From: Hemibagrus wyckioides
Lineage: Eukaryota > Chordata > Actinopteri > Siluriformes > Bagridae
Length of the DNA: 64,000 bases
Direction of reading: 5' to 3'
Assembly (NCBI RefSeq): GCF_019097595.1
Contig: NC_080722.1
Span: 22,855,130-22,919,129 of the forward strand
Shown: piece by piece, positions 37,151 through 48,835 of the stretch
Numbering within the stretch: the stretch's first letter is position 1
How the letters are laid out: each line of letters starts with the position of its first letter
Position numbers and translations under genes: made by a program
Notes under the pieces: model-generated
Told to the model about the DNA's origin: nothing
What the model saw: the letters and a program-made list of their open reading frames with translations, nothing else
Database searches by the model: none

Positions 37151-38900
37151 GCAGGTTTATAGGAACTGGACTGATGAGGATTACCATAAATATTCATTTG
37201 GGGAAAGATTTATGTTAGGATTTATTGTTGTGCTCTTGCTCTTACATACCAAACAAATGCTGAGGAATTCTAACAAGCCAGAGTTGCTCCTCTAAACAGA
37301 GCTGTGAGTAACTTCAACACACTATTCTAAAATAATAACACTGAAACTGTGTATTAACGCCTCTTTTTAAAACAGACTCTGATTTTTCTCCCTGCGTTTG
37401 CCGTGTATTCAGGGTTTCTGTACAGCTGATTAGTGCAGATGTTCATCCTGACTGAGGATTCTGGCGCATCGTCTTCACATCATGAGCAGCATTTCTTTTT
37501 GAAAACAGTCATGTTGCTGTTGTTCTGTTTTTCAGGGGACAGTGAGGAGGGACTGTGTGTTAGACTTCAGTGTCTGTCTGCATTTACTCCTGGATTGTTT
37601 CACATAACAAAGAGCAAAAAGTGCAAAAATCAGAGAAACTTTTCTTTTTTTTCTTTCTTTCTTTTTTTTTTTTTTTTACAAAATACAAAAGTTACAGATA
37701 AAATGTCAGGATTAGATTATATTACATATGTATATGTACACTTCAGAAATCCTTTACACACACACACACACACACAGTAGTCACATTTTTAATCACAGTT
37801 CTGTTTCTGTATTTTACAAGTCCTTTTGCTTTTATTGTATGTTTTAATGTTATTTGGTTTTTGAAAGTTAAAATTGAAGTGCTGGTTAATCACTTTTTTT
37901 CTTTTCCCGATAAAAATCCTTATAGTGAAATTTTCAGGGGAAAAAAATGAATCAAAAAAAATATTGTTCTTGAAAGTAATTCTCTTAAAAGTACAGGGAG
38001 AAAAAAACATACATAGCTAAATACCACAGATTTTTAATTTATTCTGTTAAAAGTCTCACCTACAGGCAAATAGAATAACAATATAAATATAAAGTAGAAA
38101 GTATAAATTTAATCACATCAATCCTAACACAAAAAAATATAATCACATGATGTAAACATGTAAAAAAAAAAACACACACACTTTTTTCTAATGTATTTAG
38201 TACAGGATCAGACATATTTTTCCCCTGCTATTTGATCCATGGTTTTGTGCTGGACTCTGATTCTGGGTATCAGACCAGTGCTATCTCTAATCGCAAATAT
38301 TTTTCTGATATTAATGAACATAGCTAGAGGGTAAAGGCTCTGCTGTGTTCAGAAAGCTGATGATATTCAAGTCATTTGTGTGTTTATTCACTGTTTCTCA
38401 AGTACGTGTGCAGTGCACACAGTTTTACACAAATGAAAACAATTTTTTTTGAGATGTCAGTGTTTATGATCAACTTTAATCAGAAACAGGTTTATTTAGA
38501 GAAATGCTAATTTAAAGCAAACATCAGTAAGTGTGGCTGGGAGGACTTTGATGCGAGATGGACGTGATATGCATTTGTGAGCAGTGAGACAGGACGTCTC
38601 AAAGGATTGCGCTTTTAGGAGTTATTTTACAGGGACGGTTCAGTTTCAGGAGAAAACGTTTCGAGCAGGAAAACAGCCTCGGTTCTGTTCGGAAATAGAG
38701 TGACATTCATCGGGGTTTGTTTGTTCTGTCACTGATACTGACGCATTTGCTAAAGCGTCGTGTTTGGAAAGACTCGGGCTTGAGATTTGCTTTATAAGAA
38801 ACACAAACTGAGTTGCGTGATGAGTTTAATATGCGACACAATGCTGCCTGCTGTCCAGAGAGAGCTGCAGCTGTCTCACACAACCACTAGAGATACCACG
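37151..38900. other. Gene-free DNA
   Basis: AT-rich with poly-T tracts (37640-37678) and (CA)n at 37757-37776. 38520-38780 is less AT-rich with CpGs but has no defined motif set. Confidence 0.45.
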
Positions 38901-38901
38901 T

Positions 38902-38944
<43 letters not shown>

Positions 38945-38946
38945 TT
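38901..38946. repeat. (TTTA)n microsatellite
   Basis: About 11 tetranucleotide units. Confidence 0.95.
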
Positions 38947-39510
38947 ACAATACTTATCTAATATTTTTCTTAAACATTTTTGATTTTGATTTTTTTTTTT
39001 AGTGAACCACTCTAAAACACATCATGACACACAAAAGCGTAGCTTTCTTTATTCAGTTAAACTCACACAAAAATTAATAAATTAAATAAAGTAAAATAAT
39101 TATAAAAATAACATTTCCAGTTAAATAAATCTTTCCTAAATTAAATTCCAGTCTGTTCCAATTTGTGGCTGGACATCACCAATTTTTTTGTTGTTCTTCT
39201 TTTGGGTTTTTTGTTTTTTGTTTGTTTGTTTGTTTTTTTGTTTGTTTGTTTATTATCTGAGATATCCAAACCGTTTTTTTTCCTCCTGTCGCACCATGAT
39301 AGTACTCCTGGGTACTAGCGTCCTCTCTAATAACCACCTTCAATGTGCTGTACAGCCTACGCACATGAACATAATGAGGTTTGCATGTGTAAGTGCGTGT
39401 GTGTGTGTGTTTGTGTGTGTGTGTGTAGTCAGGAGACCATCAGGAAAAGTCCTAATATACACACATATACACACAGTGTAGCATTAAAATAGTTAAGCTT
39501 GCTCAAACAC

Positions 39511-39547
<37 letters not shown>

Positions 39548-39769
39548 CACACACAGTGTTTAATTAGCATTAAAGGATCAATAGGTTGGGACTATCAGAT
39601 CTACAGAAGATGGGGTTAGTTGTAAAAGATAATATATCTGTAAAGCAGCATCTCATGCGCTCATGCACTCTACACACGCTACACACACAGATCCATTCCA
39701 CTTGCACTTACCTCAGTGTCCTGCTCGCTCACGGCGCTTCATCACTCTTGGCCTTTTCTCTATATCACT

Positions 39770-39990
39770 GTACAGTGTAAGGATTTGTAAGCCCGCTCTC
39801 TCCAGGCTAACTGGGACGGGGATGGGTTGCTTTTCAGTCTGGTTTCTCTCAACCTTTCTTTCTCAACATGTTTCCTCGCCACTGTCGCCTCTGGCTTGCT
39901 CATTAGGGAATCGCTCGTCCAAATTTCTGCAAAGCCGCGTTTTTGACTATGGCCATTGTTAAAAGTGCTAAACAACTAAAATTGCAATTG
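39770..39990 (+). repeat. Dispersed fish repeat, family T, copy
   Basis: Contains catgtttcctcgccactgtcgcctctggcttgctcattagggaa and gttaaaagtgctaaacaact, parallel to the 29745 copy. (TG)n at 39397-39426 and (CA)n at 39507-39544 lie just upstream. Confidence 0.6.
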
Positions 39991-40094
39991 AAACAGAATC
40001 GTTCTGCGCTGTTTCAAACCCCTGCCTCTTAAACGTAGTAATCAGGCACTGGAATCAATTACATTTGGTAATGTCTTGGTAAAGATGCTCTGTG

Positions 40095-40260
40095 ACCAAA
40101 ATGAATTCAGCCTGTGTGTGTGAAATCAGCCGCTGCTTTCTGTGCCAGTGACGTGATTCTGATAATCTTTCATTTGCAAATATAGCATGAATATTAACCG
40201 CGCCTCTGCTAATGTTATTTATAGTTACACTGGCCTGCAGAGACACAGACATGGTTCCTC
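40095..40260. promoter_or_regulatory. Candidate regulatory island I with POU-type motif
   Basis: Compact repeat-free segment with ATTTGCAAAT at 40172-40181 and gtgacgtgattctgataatc and aatattaaccgcgcc nearby. Evidence is motif and texture only. Confidence 0.3.
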
Positions 40261-41360
40261 ACAATGAACTCAGCAGCGGTGTGTGTGTGTACAGACACTC
40301 AGCATGCATACTTATAACTCTGCATACACACCAATACACCAGTTTACTAAAAAAATGTGTTTTTAATTTTTATTATTATTATTACTATTATTATTATCTA
40401 AACTGAGAGAGTTCATTGTGATGCCTGCTCTACCAGTTAATGATCTTTCCTGGCCTTTGTGGTGCTCAGATGATATTGAACAGATTCATATTCAAGTACA
40501 TACTGCAGCATTATATATTGGATTTAAGCAGTTTTCAGATTTCATCAAAACAATCATGGATTTTAGTCCAATAAAAAGCCCAAGCTTTTGTTTTTTTCTT
40601 CTTCTTTTTTATTGCATTAGTTTTAAATCATCTTCATTTTAATGGGATGTACTGTATGTATATGTAAATGACTCCATGCACAGCCATTACTGACAAACTC
40701 ATAACGGCACTGCCATAGTCGCCTTTTCTACATCTCGCAAATATTTTTGGTAAAAAAACAATCTAGTAATCACCTACATTAAGACAAACTTCTTTTCGAG
40801 CAACTTTGTATAAAATATATAATAATTCTTCATACCTAAAAATAATTAATTAATTAATAAAATAAAGCTGTGTAAGTATTCGCTTACATAATACAGTTAA
40901 GATTAGGTGTGTGTGTGTGTGTGTGTGTGTGTGCTTTTTTGAAAATGACAATTTGATGAAATGGCAAGCACAGGATTCTTCTTTTTAATCTCAAGGCAAT
41001 TAAGCCACTTATGAGAGCTAAACTCTCCACACTGTTCCACACATATGACGGGAAGAGAGCTTTGGCTGAATGTGTGTTGTGATGTCATATGATGCGTTGA
41101 CTTTGCAGAAAATCTGGTCATTTTGAAAAATTGACTTCTGAAACGTATGATTTTGCATTCATTTCTGCAATTGTAAAACAGGGAAATCTAACGTATGCCA
41201 CAGCACTATTGCAGAATATTAATACGATATTTCTAATCATTCATTATCATTTCTATCATACAGCCTCAATCAGAGGGACTTGATGATATTGATGGTCAAT
41301 CAACATCATTTTAGACTAATCATAAATATTTTAGTGATGTTTTCCTTCCTAGCCTTCATG
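40261..41360. other. Gene-free DNA
   Basis: AT-rich, with (TTA)n at about 40370-40396 and (TG)n at 40905-40932. Confidence 0.5.
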
Positions 41361-41561
41361 CACTGAAAAAAATGATTCATTGAATTTACCCAATTTTCTT
41401 AAGTTAAGTGGTTGCAATCAATTTATTTTAGCTACATTTAAATGAATAAATTGAGTTCAAACTCAGTGAACTTAATTTATTTATTTAAATGTAGCTAAAA
41501 TAAATTGATTGCAACCACTTAAGAAAATTGAGTAAATTCAATGAATCATTTTTTTCAATGT
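41361..41561. mobile_element. Palindromic MITE of about 200 bp
   Basis: The left half (41361 onward, actgaaaaaaatgattcatt) is almost perfectly complementary to the right half (ending 41561). Each arm is about 95 bases with only a few mismatches around a short centre (near 41458-41463). This is a foldback MITE; no clear target duplication was found. Confidence 0.85.
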
Positions 41562-42690
41562 GGAAGAAGTCTCCAGTGCGAGTGCTTGATAAGAGCTGTA
41601 CAGAGGTGTCTACACTTGGCACTTTATCTTTAAAATGACATGTTGTCTTGTCTAATTAACTTCATGAGAGAGAAAATAGAGAGGATTCTGAACACAGAAT
41701 AAGAGTTTAGAGCATAAGTGTTAACACAAATTAACTTATTTCATGATTTCATGGATATTTCTCTACGTAACTATTAATGGATGAAAGAAAGTGCTGCTCT
41801 TTTAAAAATGCTTCATGTTGAAGATCGTGTTAACAGACACACGATGAACTTCATTTTATTATTAGATTAATTTTTATTCATTTTATTCAATTTATTCAAA
41901 TTAAACAGACTCATATATTTTATATATTAGAAGCAAGTTGATTGGGAGTTTTGGACTTGTTTAAGTTAACAGCAGAAGTTCCTACTGAGCTCTCCAGCTA
42001 CCGTGCCTCAGTGCTACGTATTTCCACTTGGGTAACTACACTGACTATAAAGATGATTTAATATCGTAAAATTTTAAACTGTGCTCCCATTCTCAGCTAA
42101 ACACGTGTTTGGGAAGATTACCCGACATCTCAGAGCTCTGACTACAATTCATCCACCAGCAAACCATTCTGTTGTGGATCTGTTCTGTTTTTCTTCAGCC
42201 GAGGCCATTCCTGAAGTGTGCGTGCTTCATTAGCTCTGCTCTGGAGAAGAAAAGAAGGTCAGGCTCGGTGACCTCATGTTCATCTGAATCATAGACAGTG
42301 ACTGTGTGAGCAGAAGGTAAGAGAAGAGAGGCTGGGATGGACAGAGAGCCATCTGAGATTCTGCCTCTTCAGATTATCCAGCCATAAAAGTGATATCAAA
42401 GAATAATCTATACAGAGGAACAAGAATCTGTACACTGTAAACGATAATAATAGTAATGCACAATATTCCTTTTACAGAAAAATACTCCTCCTCAATCAGT
42501 CAAGACTTTTCAGTATATGAATTTTGCTCATCTACATTTAACAAGTAAAGGAAGAGTAAAGCTAAAAAATTGTATTGCCTCTTATAGGCTTAATAAGCAA
42601 AAAATCATAAAATAACAAAAAGATAACAAATCACACTGGACCTACAGTATATTATTATTCAAGTCATACAAAATAAAAAAAATCAGCTGT
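41562..42690. other. Gene-free DNA
   Basis: AT-rich; nothing recognised apart from scattered unique sequence. Confidence 0.45.
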
Positions 42691-42930
42691 CTAATGCTAC
42701 ATTCCCACTTCCAGCGACTTGCAGCGACAAAGCAAACTGAGGTCATTTCCAAACAAAGCTTTAACTTTCTGTGACTTGATTGTTTCATTTTAGCAGCAAG
42801 AAACTGATTTGAAATGCTAGTTACACCACTCACTGATAAACGTTATTACCATGGCAACCAGTAGTAGGAACACCTATTGACCACTTAATAGCACAGAGAC
42901 CGGAGACTTACCACACATCGTAACTCTGGG
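42690..42930. repeat. Possible diverged DNA-transposon fragment
   Basis: The block ctacattcccacttccagcg+acttgcagcgacaaagc resembles the start of a common fish DNA-transposon family. The boundary and superfamily are unclear. Confidence 0.25.
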
Positions 42931-44279
42931 CGATGCACTCGTCTGATATTTGCACAGTGATTACAAACCCTGGTTCAGTTCAGTCAGTCATGGCCATGTT
43001 TTACTGGATCAGAAAGCTGGTCTGTGTGTCACATAGTGTCAGGAGGTCCGTCTCATACAGAGTGTGATGCTTTGGCCATTTCAAACCTACCTCACTTTCC
43101 ATCCCTGAAAAATTCAGCTATTTTTGAACAGATATAATGTATAACTGATAATTCTAATACAAAAATGCACATTTGAGATGAGGAGCAAAATTGTACTTGT
43201 GTAATGTTTGGCTGCTTAATGTGTTAATATTTTATATATAAATTACACAACAAAAAAGTGATCAATTATTAAAATATATTTTGCTGTTGCTTTTTTTTTT
43301 TTTGCTTTACTGGGTACCAACTAGAAATTAGGTATCCACCCAGATATAAAGACACACACACACACACACACACAATTGCTAAAAACTTAAATGAAGATAT
43401 AATTCATTCAATATATGTCCAGGTTTAACGGGACTGAGCTCTCGGGTGTGTTAACAGAGTCTGTTTCTTATTATTGTCTCTCTGTTCTGCTCTGGTTTTT
43501 AGTGCATTACTCTGTACAGCACCTCACCCTTTTTCCTTATAGAATCAGTCCTCGGGAACTCTAGAGACTCCATTCATCCAAAAAAAAAGACATCTTCAAT
43601 AACAGTGATGAGGATGTGACCCTGGCACGCACAGGCGTCTCCGTTTCCTCTCGATTAGCCTCTGTCTGGGCAGAGAGAACTAATGGCGTGTTTGCTTCAC
43701 TCCTCAAGGCCACTCCTCTAACCTGTGCAAAAATCTCTGAGGTCCTGTTGTGGTCGAGCTGACATATTATTAGTGGAGCAAGGTTAGTTATAGGTCTGAA
43801 AAGTTGTTTTTCAACCTACTGAGTATTTATCTTCCTGACCGTTTTGGCTGCCATCGTTTTTCAAGCGAATATGTGAAAAAAAATGATAGCATGGCTAACA
43901 GAGAGCAGCTAAATGAGGGCCTCCTATAAGCCCCAGTCTCTTGCTGCTCTAACACACCTGATCACACTGATCATAACTGAGTTCCTAACTCTTACTGAAC
44001 CAACCTGGATGTGTTCGAGCAGGAGAAACATTTAACGCAGTACACAGTGTCACATGATCACATATTTCATAGATTGTGATCAATCTTAACATTTTTCACC
44101 TCAATGAGTACAAAGACTTTGGCACTTATTATTAATGAAACGTTTACATATCAGTCAGAGAGATTGTCTTTAATACACTTTTCAAGCTTATTAATAACAA
44201 CCAGTGTGGTCATACATGATACGTCAAAAACTTAATGTGGAATAAAAACGATTTATATCTAGGGGCCACATCAAGGAGG
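42931..44279. other. Gene-free DNA
   Basis: Holds (CA)n at 43350-43373. 43590-43760 is less AT-rich with CpGs. No gene recognised. Confidence 0.45.
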
Positions 44280-44480
44280 CACAGAATCGACTTAAAATGG
44301 AGCAGTAACTATTTTTTATGAGGCTATTTAAGTAAGGCCTGGCTCAATCACACAATAACACAGTCTGGCCACTCGGTGCCCACTGGGAAGTGCGCTGCTG
44401 TTTCAGATGCTGGAGTTCACATCTAATTAGAGTCCTTCCTCAAGCTTTTCACAAGATACATGCTGTATCATTTAAACATT
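44280..44480. promoter_or_regulatory. Candidate regulatory island J
   Basis: Repeat-free segment (gaggctatttaagtaaggcc, ctggccactcggtgcccactgggaagtgcg, catctaattagagtcc). It has an MEF2-like ctatttaag word and a TAATTAG homeobox core. Low-confidence CNE candidate. Confidence 0.25.
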
Positions 44481-44565
44481 TTCTGATAGCTCAAATCTTA
44501 TTGGTCATTTTTTTGCTACCAGCATTATGTCTCTATCTGCTTTATCAACAGCATGAGAAGCTCTG

Positions 44566-44670
44566 ATGTTTTTTTTGTTTGTTTGTTTATTTATTTGTTT
44601 GTTTTTTATTTGTTTGTTTTTTAACTTTTTAACTTTTCTTTTTTGTCTATTTGTTTGTTTGTTTGTTTTT
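44566..44670. repeat. (GTTT)n/(TTTG)n simple repeat
   Basis: About 100 T-rich bases in GTTT-type units. Confidence 0.85.
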
Positions 44671-45399
44671 AACTTTAAGAAAGAGAATAGAGAGGAAAAA
44701 CGGGAGTTGAAAGTCAACCTTTTTCATGGATGTTCATAAAGATGAAATATTTAGTACAGTAACTAACACTATAAACTAACACCATGTACAACGTCTTGTT
44801 ATTTGATACATATATAGAAATGCAATTGTTGTCAAAATTTCTGTAATATAAATAGAATAAAACAGGTAAATGATAATAATCACAGAATCTTCGTATCAGC
44901 CTGCTTTATAAAATTCTCATGTCTGGAAACTTGCAGCTTTTCTTAAAACTTCTTATTCTTTGTCTTCTGATGTTATTTAATATGATGTTATCTACAGAAC
45001 TTTGAATAAATAAAAGCTGACTTGACTTGACCCCATCATTAATTATTTTTCGGTAACAGCACGTCCCATCGTGCATTATGCCTTACAGTTTATAATCCCA
45101 TAATTCTCTGTGAGCACGTAGCAGCTGTAACACCAGGTTTCCGAATGCTCGTGACAGAAGTGTACAAAGTGTTGATTCATATATTCAGATGACTGTGTAA
45201 ACAAATGACTTTCAGCGCAGTTTGCCAATTACTGACCGGCTTTTAGCTAGCTCGCTGTTGGCCAGCTATTTAATACACACTCCATTTTAAAATTTTAACG
45301 TTTTACTGTTTCCTTGTACGTGTTACATTTTTAATGTTTTGCATTACATTTTTTACCAAAGGCCTGTTACTTAGTAGAAATAATTCTCGCAAGAAGTCA

Positions 45400-45625
45400 T
45401 CTTTCAAAGCACGCTATTTTTAAGGTCTGAGTGCTCCTTCTTCGCGTGGGGAAATGGAAAAAGGCCTACAGGGCAGGAATGATTGCGGGTTGGAGCAGGC
45501 CAATGGCCAAAGCCATTGGATATCATCACTCCTTCATTAAACTGGCATGCACAGGTATCACAGTGGCTCTGCCGAAAAGAAAAGGCCCTTTCATCGGGCA
45601 AGGAGAGAGCTAGGGGCTGAGACAC
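45400..45625. promoter_or_regulatory. Candidate regulatory island K with inverted CCAATGG pair
   Basis: Repeat-free segment about 7.5 kb upstream of the promoter. CCAATGGC (45500-45507) and GCCATTGG (45512-45519) form an 8-bp inverted pair around caaa. This could be a paired NF-Y site or a SOXE-type head-to-head site. It is followed by gatatcatcactccttcatt and a (GA)n tract. Confidence 0.33.
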
Positions 45626-45639
45626 AGACACAGAGACAG

Positions 45640-45646
<7 letters not shown>

Positions 45647-45694
<48 letters not shown>
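45647..45694. repeat. (GA)n microsatellite
   Basis: About 48 uninterrupted bases. Confidence 0.95.
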
Positions 45695-45697
<3 letters not shown>

Positions 45698-45954
45698 GGG
45701 AGTATCTGTGGCTTTGTTACAAATCTTAATGAATTGGAGAACTTCATGATCCAGAAATTGCTGTATCACATCGGTTTATCATTTACTACACATTAGATGT
45801 GACCTTTTGCATTTCAAAATGAACATTTAAACATCTAACAGTCACTTTAAAACAGACCTCGCTTTTTAAAATACATACACATTTGTATATCTTATAAAAG
45901 ACAGCTTGTATTCGCAATTGAAAAAAAAAAGCCCTGTGAAACATTATGGTTTGG

Positions 45955-46210
45955 GGAGACGCAGTGGCGAAGTCTTCAGGTTCCTCGGGACAATCACATC
46001 TTCTCCCTGTGTCTGTGTGGGTTTCCTCCAGGTTCTTCTGTGTCCTCCGGCTCCTCTGGTTGCTGCTAGGTAGATTAGATACGCTAAATTTCCCCTGGAC
46101 GTGAGTGTGTGTGACTTAGTGTGTGTCGCTTCCAGAGTGTGTTCCTGCCTAATGCCCCAGTGTTCCTGGGACAGCATTCTTATTTACAGTGACAATGAGC
46201 AGGACAAAGC
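45955..46210 (+). repeat. Dispersed fish repeat, family R, copy 8
   Basis: Includes acatcttctccctgtgtctg, tgggtttcctccaggttctt, ctaggtagattagatacgct+aaatttcccc and gttcctgcctaatgccccagtgttcctggga. Nearly full length. Confidence 0.6.
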
Positions 46211-46319
46211 CTTGAATGAATGGACATTATGATCATAACTGTAAACACTGAAATGGGCTAAATATGAGTATTAAATTGAGACATGGCAAACAAATACAAA
46301 AGCAGGATCTGGTTGTCAA

Positions 46320-46490
46320 GAAAATGAAGAGGAGAGAGTAAAGAGCTCCGTCACACGTTGAGTCTTAGCCGAATATTAACCACCGTGATTTCCGCACTGA
46401 CGTGAATTCAATGGAATTTGCATGACAAATAAGCACTTCTGATTTTCAAACATTAACAGGCAGAGGGACAAATTATCCACACACAAACAT
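46320..46490. promoter_or_regulatory. Candidate regulatory island L with octamer
   Basis: Repeat-free, with an exact POU octamer ATTTGCAT at 46416-46423 and cgtgatttccgcactgacgtgaattcaatgg around it. It lies about 6.6 kb upstream of the promoter. Confidence 0.3.
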
Positions 46491-46779
46491 CAGAATAGCT
46501 TAGATTATTAAGGAAAGATATAGTCAAGTATATTCAAGTTCTCCTTTTTATTAAGACCAGAGTCTATTTCACCTTATAATCCTCTTATAATCGCACCGTG
46601 GATACATAACATAAATAAAATCCTGTGTCTTAAATGGCAAAATGAATACAAATATAAAGTTTGCACACTGAGGTGAAGAACGATGGCCATGGACCTGTAG
46701 AATGATTTCCTTTAGTAAGTGAAATCTAAGGCAAGAGCATATTAGATGCCATCATTACTTAGTCCTAAAATCATCATAA

Positions 46780-46970
46780 AAGCCAATCTGCTCCTTGGCC
46801 ACAGACAGAGCATGGAAAGTGCGCCACATGCTTTGACTCACTCTTTCTTGCAGACAGCGTCAGCGCTGTGATTTCTCATTGATATGGCGCTGAACCAAAG
46901 CTTCCTCCAGGCTGAATGTACTGTCATGAACACTCCCTGACCACACCCCTTCCTTTTCATCACAGTGTGT
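46780..46970. promoter_or_regulatory. Candidate regulatory island M
   Basis: Repeat-free mixed-composition segment (cttggccacagacagagcat, gcagacagcgtcagcgctgtg, ccctgaccacacccc with a RUNX-like CCACACC and a KLF-like box). It lies about 6.1 kb upstream of the promoter. Confidence 0.28.
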
Positions 46971-47084
46971 TTTTTTATCCTGCATTTATTAGGCTGTAAA
47001 TATGACCTATACTGTATATATTAACATGGATACATTTACATGTGTACATTTTCAGATATATATTAAAAAGGATTAGGAATCAGT

Positions 47085-47445
47085 TGAGGACGCAAGCGCA
47101 AGGACACAATGAGCTTTATTGTGGAGGCAAATGAGACGTAATCCATAAACAGCACAAACATATTCAAAAAACAGGCAAGGATCAGGCGATGAACAAACTA
47201 CAGCAACTAGAGCAGGCAATATCAAAAAATGTGACTGAAATACAAGGTCAAAACGGAAAGACTAGCAAAAACACAAGAGGCTTAGTAATGGCTGGCCTAA
47301 AAAAGACACAGAGCGTATACTTCACTGTTGCGTGTGTGAGTTTCGAGTCTTTATAACAGTGAGAGTGTGCTGTGAAGGTGATTGAGTCCAGGTGTGTGTA
47401 ATCAGAAGTCTGGTGAGTGTGAATGTGAGAGAGTGTGGGCGGGCG
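47085..47445. repeat. Possible dispersed repeat beside a minisatellite
   Basis: The A-rich block (acgcaagcgcaaggacacaa, caaaaaacaggcaaggatca) resembles a recurrent fish repeat of unknown class. I could not define its ends. Confidence 0.3.
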
Positions 47446-47454
47446 TACGGTAAC

Positions 47455-47640
47455 AGTACCTACTGCATTCAGTTCAGTACCTACTGCATTCAGTTCAGTA
47501 CCTACTGCATTCAGTTCAGTACCTACTGCATTCAGTTTAGTACCTACTGCATTCAATTCAGTACCTACTGCATTCAGTTCAGTACCTACTGCACTTGATA
47601 ATGTATCTACTGCATATAGTTCAATACCTTCATTCTTTAC
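47455..47640. repeat. 21-bp minisatellite, about 7-8 copies
   Basis: Unit agtacctactgcattcagttc with six close copies (47455-47580) and one or two diverged ones. As 21 is a multiple of three, both strands stay open and give repeated peptides; these are not genes. Confidence 0.92.
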
Positions 47641-48687
47641 CTCCAGCTCAGCCGTTGATGCAGTACTGTTATTTTACTGTTTAAAGCTTCAACAATTTAA
47701 CAATTTAGTCAACAAGTACAAGTTTACCATTTAACAAGTTCAGTTTAACCACAAGGAACATATAATACCTATGTCTGTTCCATGCCAGTCCCATTGGGAT
47801 AGGTCAATGTTTATTGGTTTCATGCTGCAGTTGGGGCAGTAGGTCATTCGGGTATTTTTCTCCTACTGTTTTATGAATTCTTTAGATACTACTCATTAGG
47901 CATACTACTAGTATTTTCGCCTTCTGTATGGTAGGGTAGAATTCAGTGACCATGTTTGTAGGCATTGAGTCATCACAATTAGTTTATTTAGCAATGGGGG
48001 GGCAATGTATCGTGTTGCCATGGTTTGGTTAAAGGGAAGAGTCACTGACAATCAACACAAAGTTCATCCTATCATTATCAGCATCATCCTATGATGAAAT
48101 CTTTCCCTCCTGAAGGACATAGCCTTTTTCAGGATGACTCCGCCCCATCCACAGGGCACAAGGGCTCACAAAAAATTTGATGAAGATGAATGATGAAATG
48201 ATGTTAGTTATATGCTTTGGCCTTCACGATCATCAGATCTCAACTGAACATCTGTTCTGGAGTTTTAGACAACTCTCTCCATCACTATCAGCAAAAAAAT
48301 CTGGATTTTGCATAGATCTGAATCCAGAATTATGAACCGGTTTTCAGGAAAAAGGAACATGTGAATGGTTTGGCAAACAATCTGTGCAAAACCTGCTTTA
48401 CTCCACCAAATTTTACTGCTTATATTTCCTGAACCAACATTTCCAAACTTCAGTATGAGACCCATTGCCTTGCACAGTCTCCAGTTTTACCTAAAGATAC
48501 CTTCATGAGTAGTTTTGGCATCCTTCAGAAAATACACTATCTGAACAGTGTAGGTGTGTTTGTGCATGAATAGTTCATTATTTCTAATTACAGACTGCAA
48601 ATTATCTAGAACTCCATCATGAGTTGCTTCATGTATGCTTCAGGGATCTAGTCCCGAGGAACAGGTTCCTCAAATTCCTTCCATTTA
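47641..48687. other. Gene-free DNA
   Basis: Nothing recognised. Confidence 0.45.
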
Positions 48688-48835
48688 CATTTTTATTGAC
48701 CACATTTTGGCAGACTCCCTTATCCAGAGCGACTTACAAACATCTCATTTATACAACTGAGCATTTGAGAGTTAAGGGCATTGATCAAGGGATTGAGATT
48801 TGAACACATGACCTTTGGAGCAGTAGTCCTGATGA
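48688..48835 (-). mobile_element. tRNA-like SINE, tail-side copy
   Basis: Contains ttttggcagactcccttatc+cagagcgacttacaa and aactgagcatttgagagtta+agggca, the inverse of the tail and body of the SINE at 1308. It ends near a degenerate B box (gagatttgaacacatgacc). Confidence 0.65.

Noticed and set aside
47248..47734. Repeat-protein-like frames on both strands
   Set aside because: They come from a 21-bp minisatellite whose length keeps all frames open; no start context or conserved ends.
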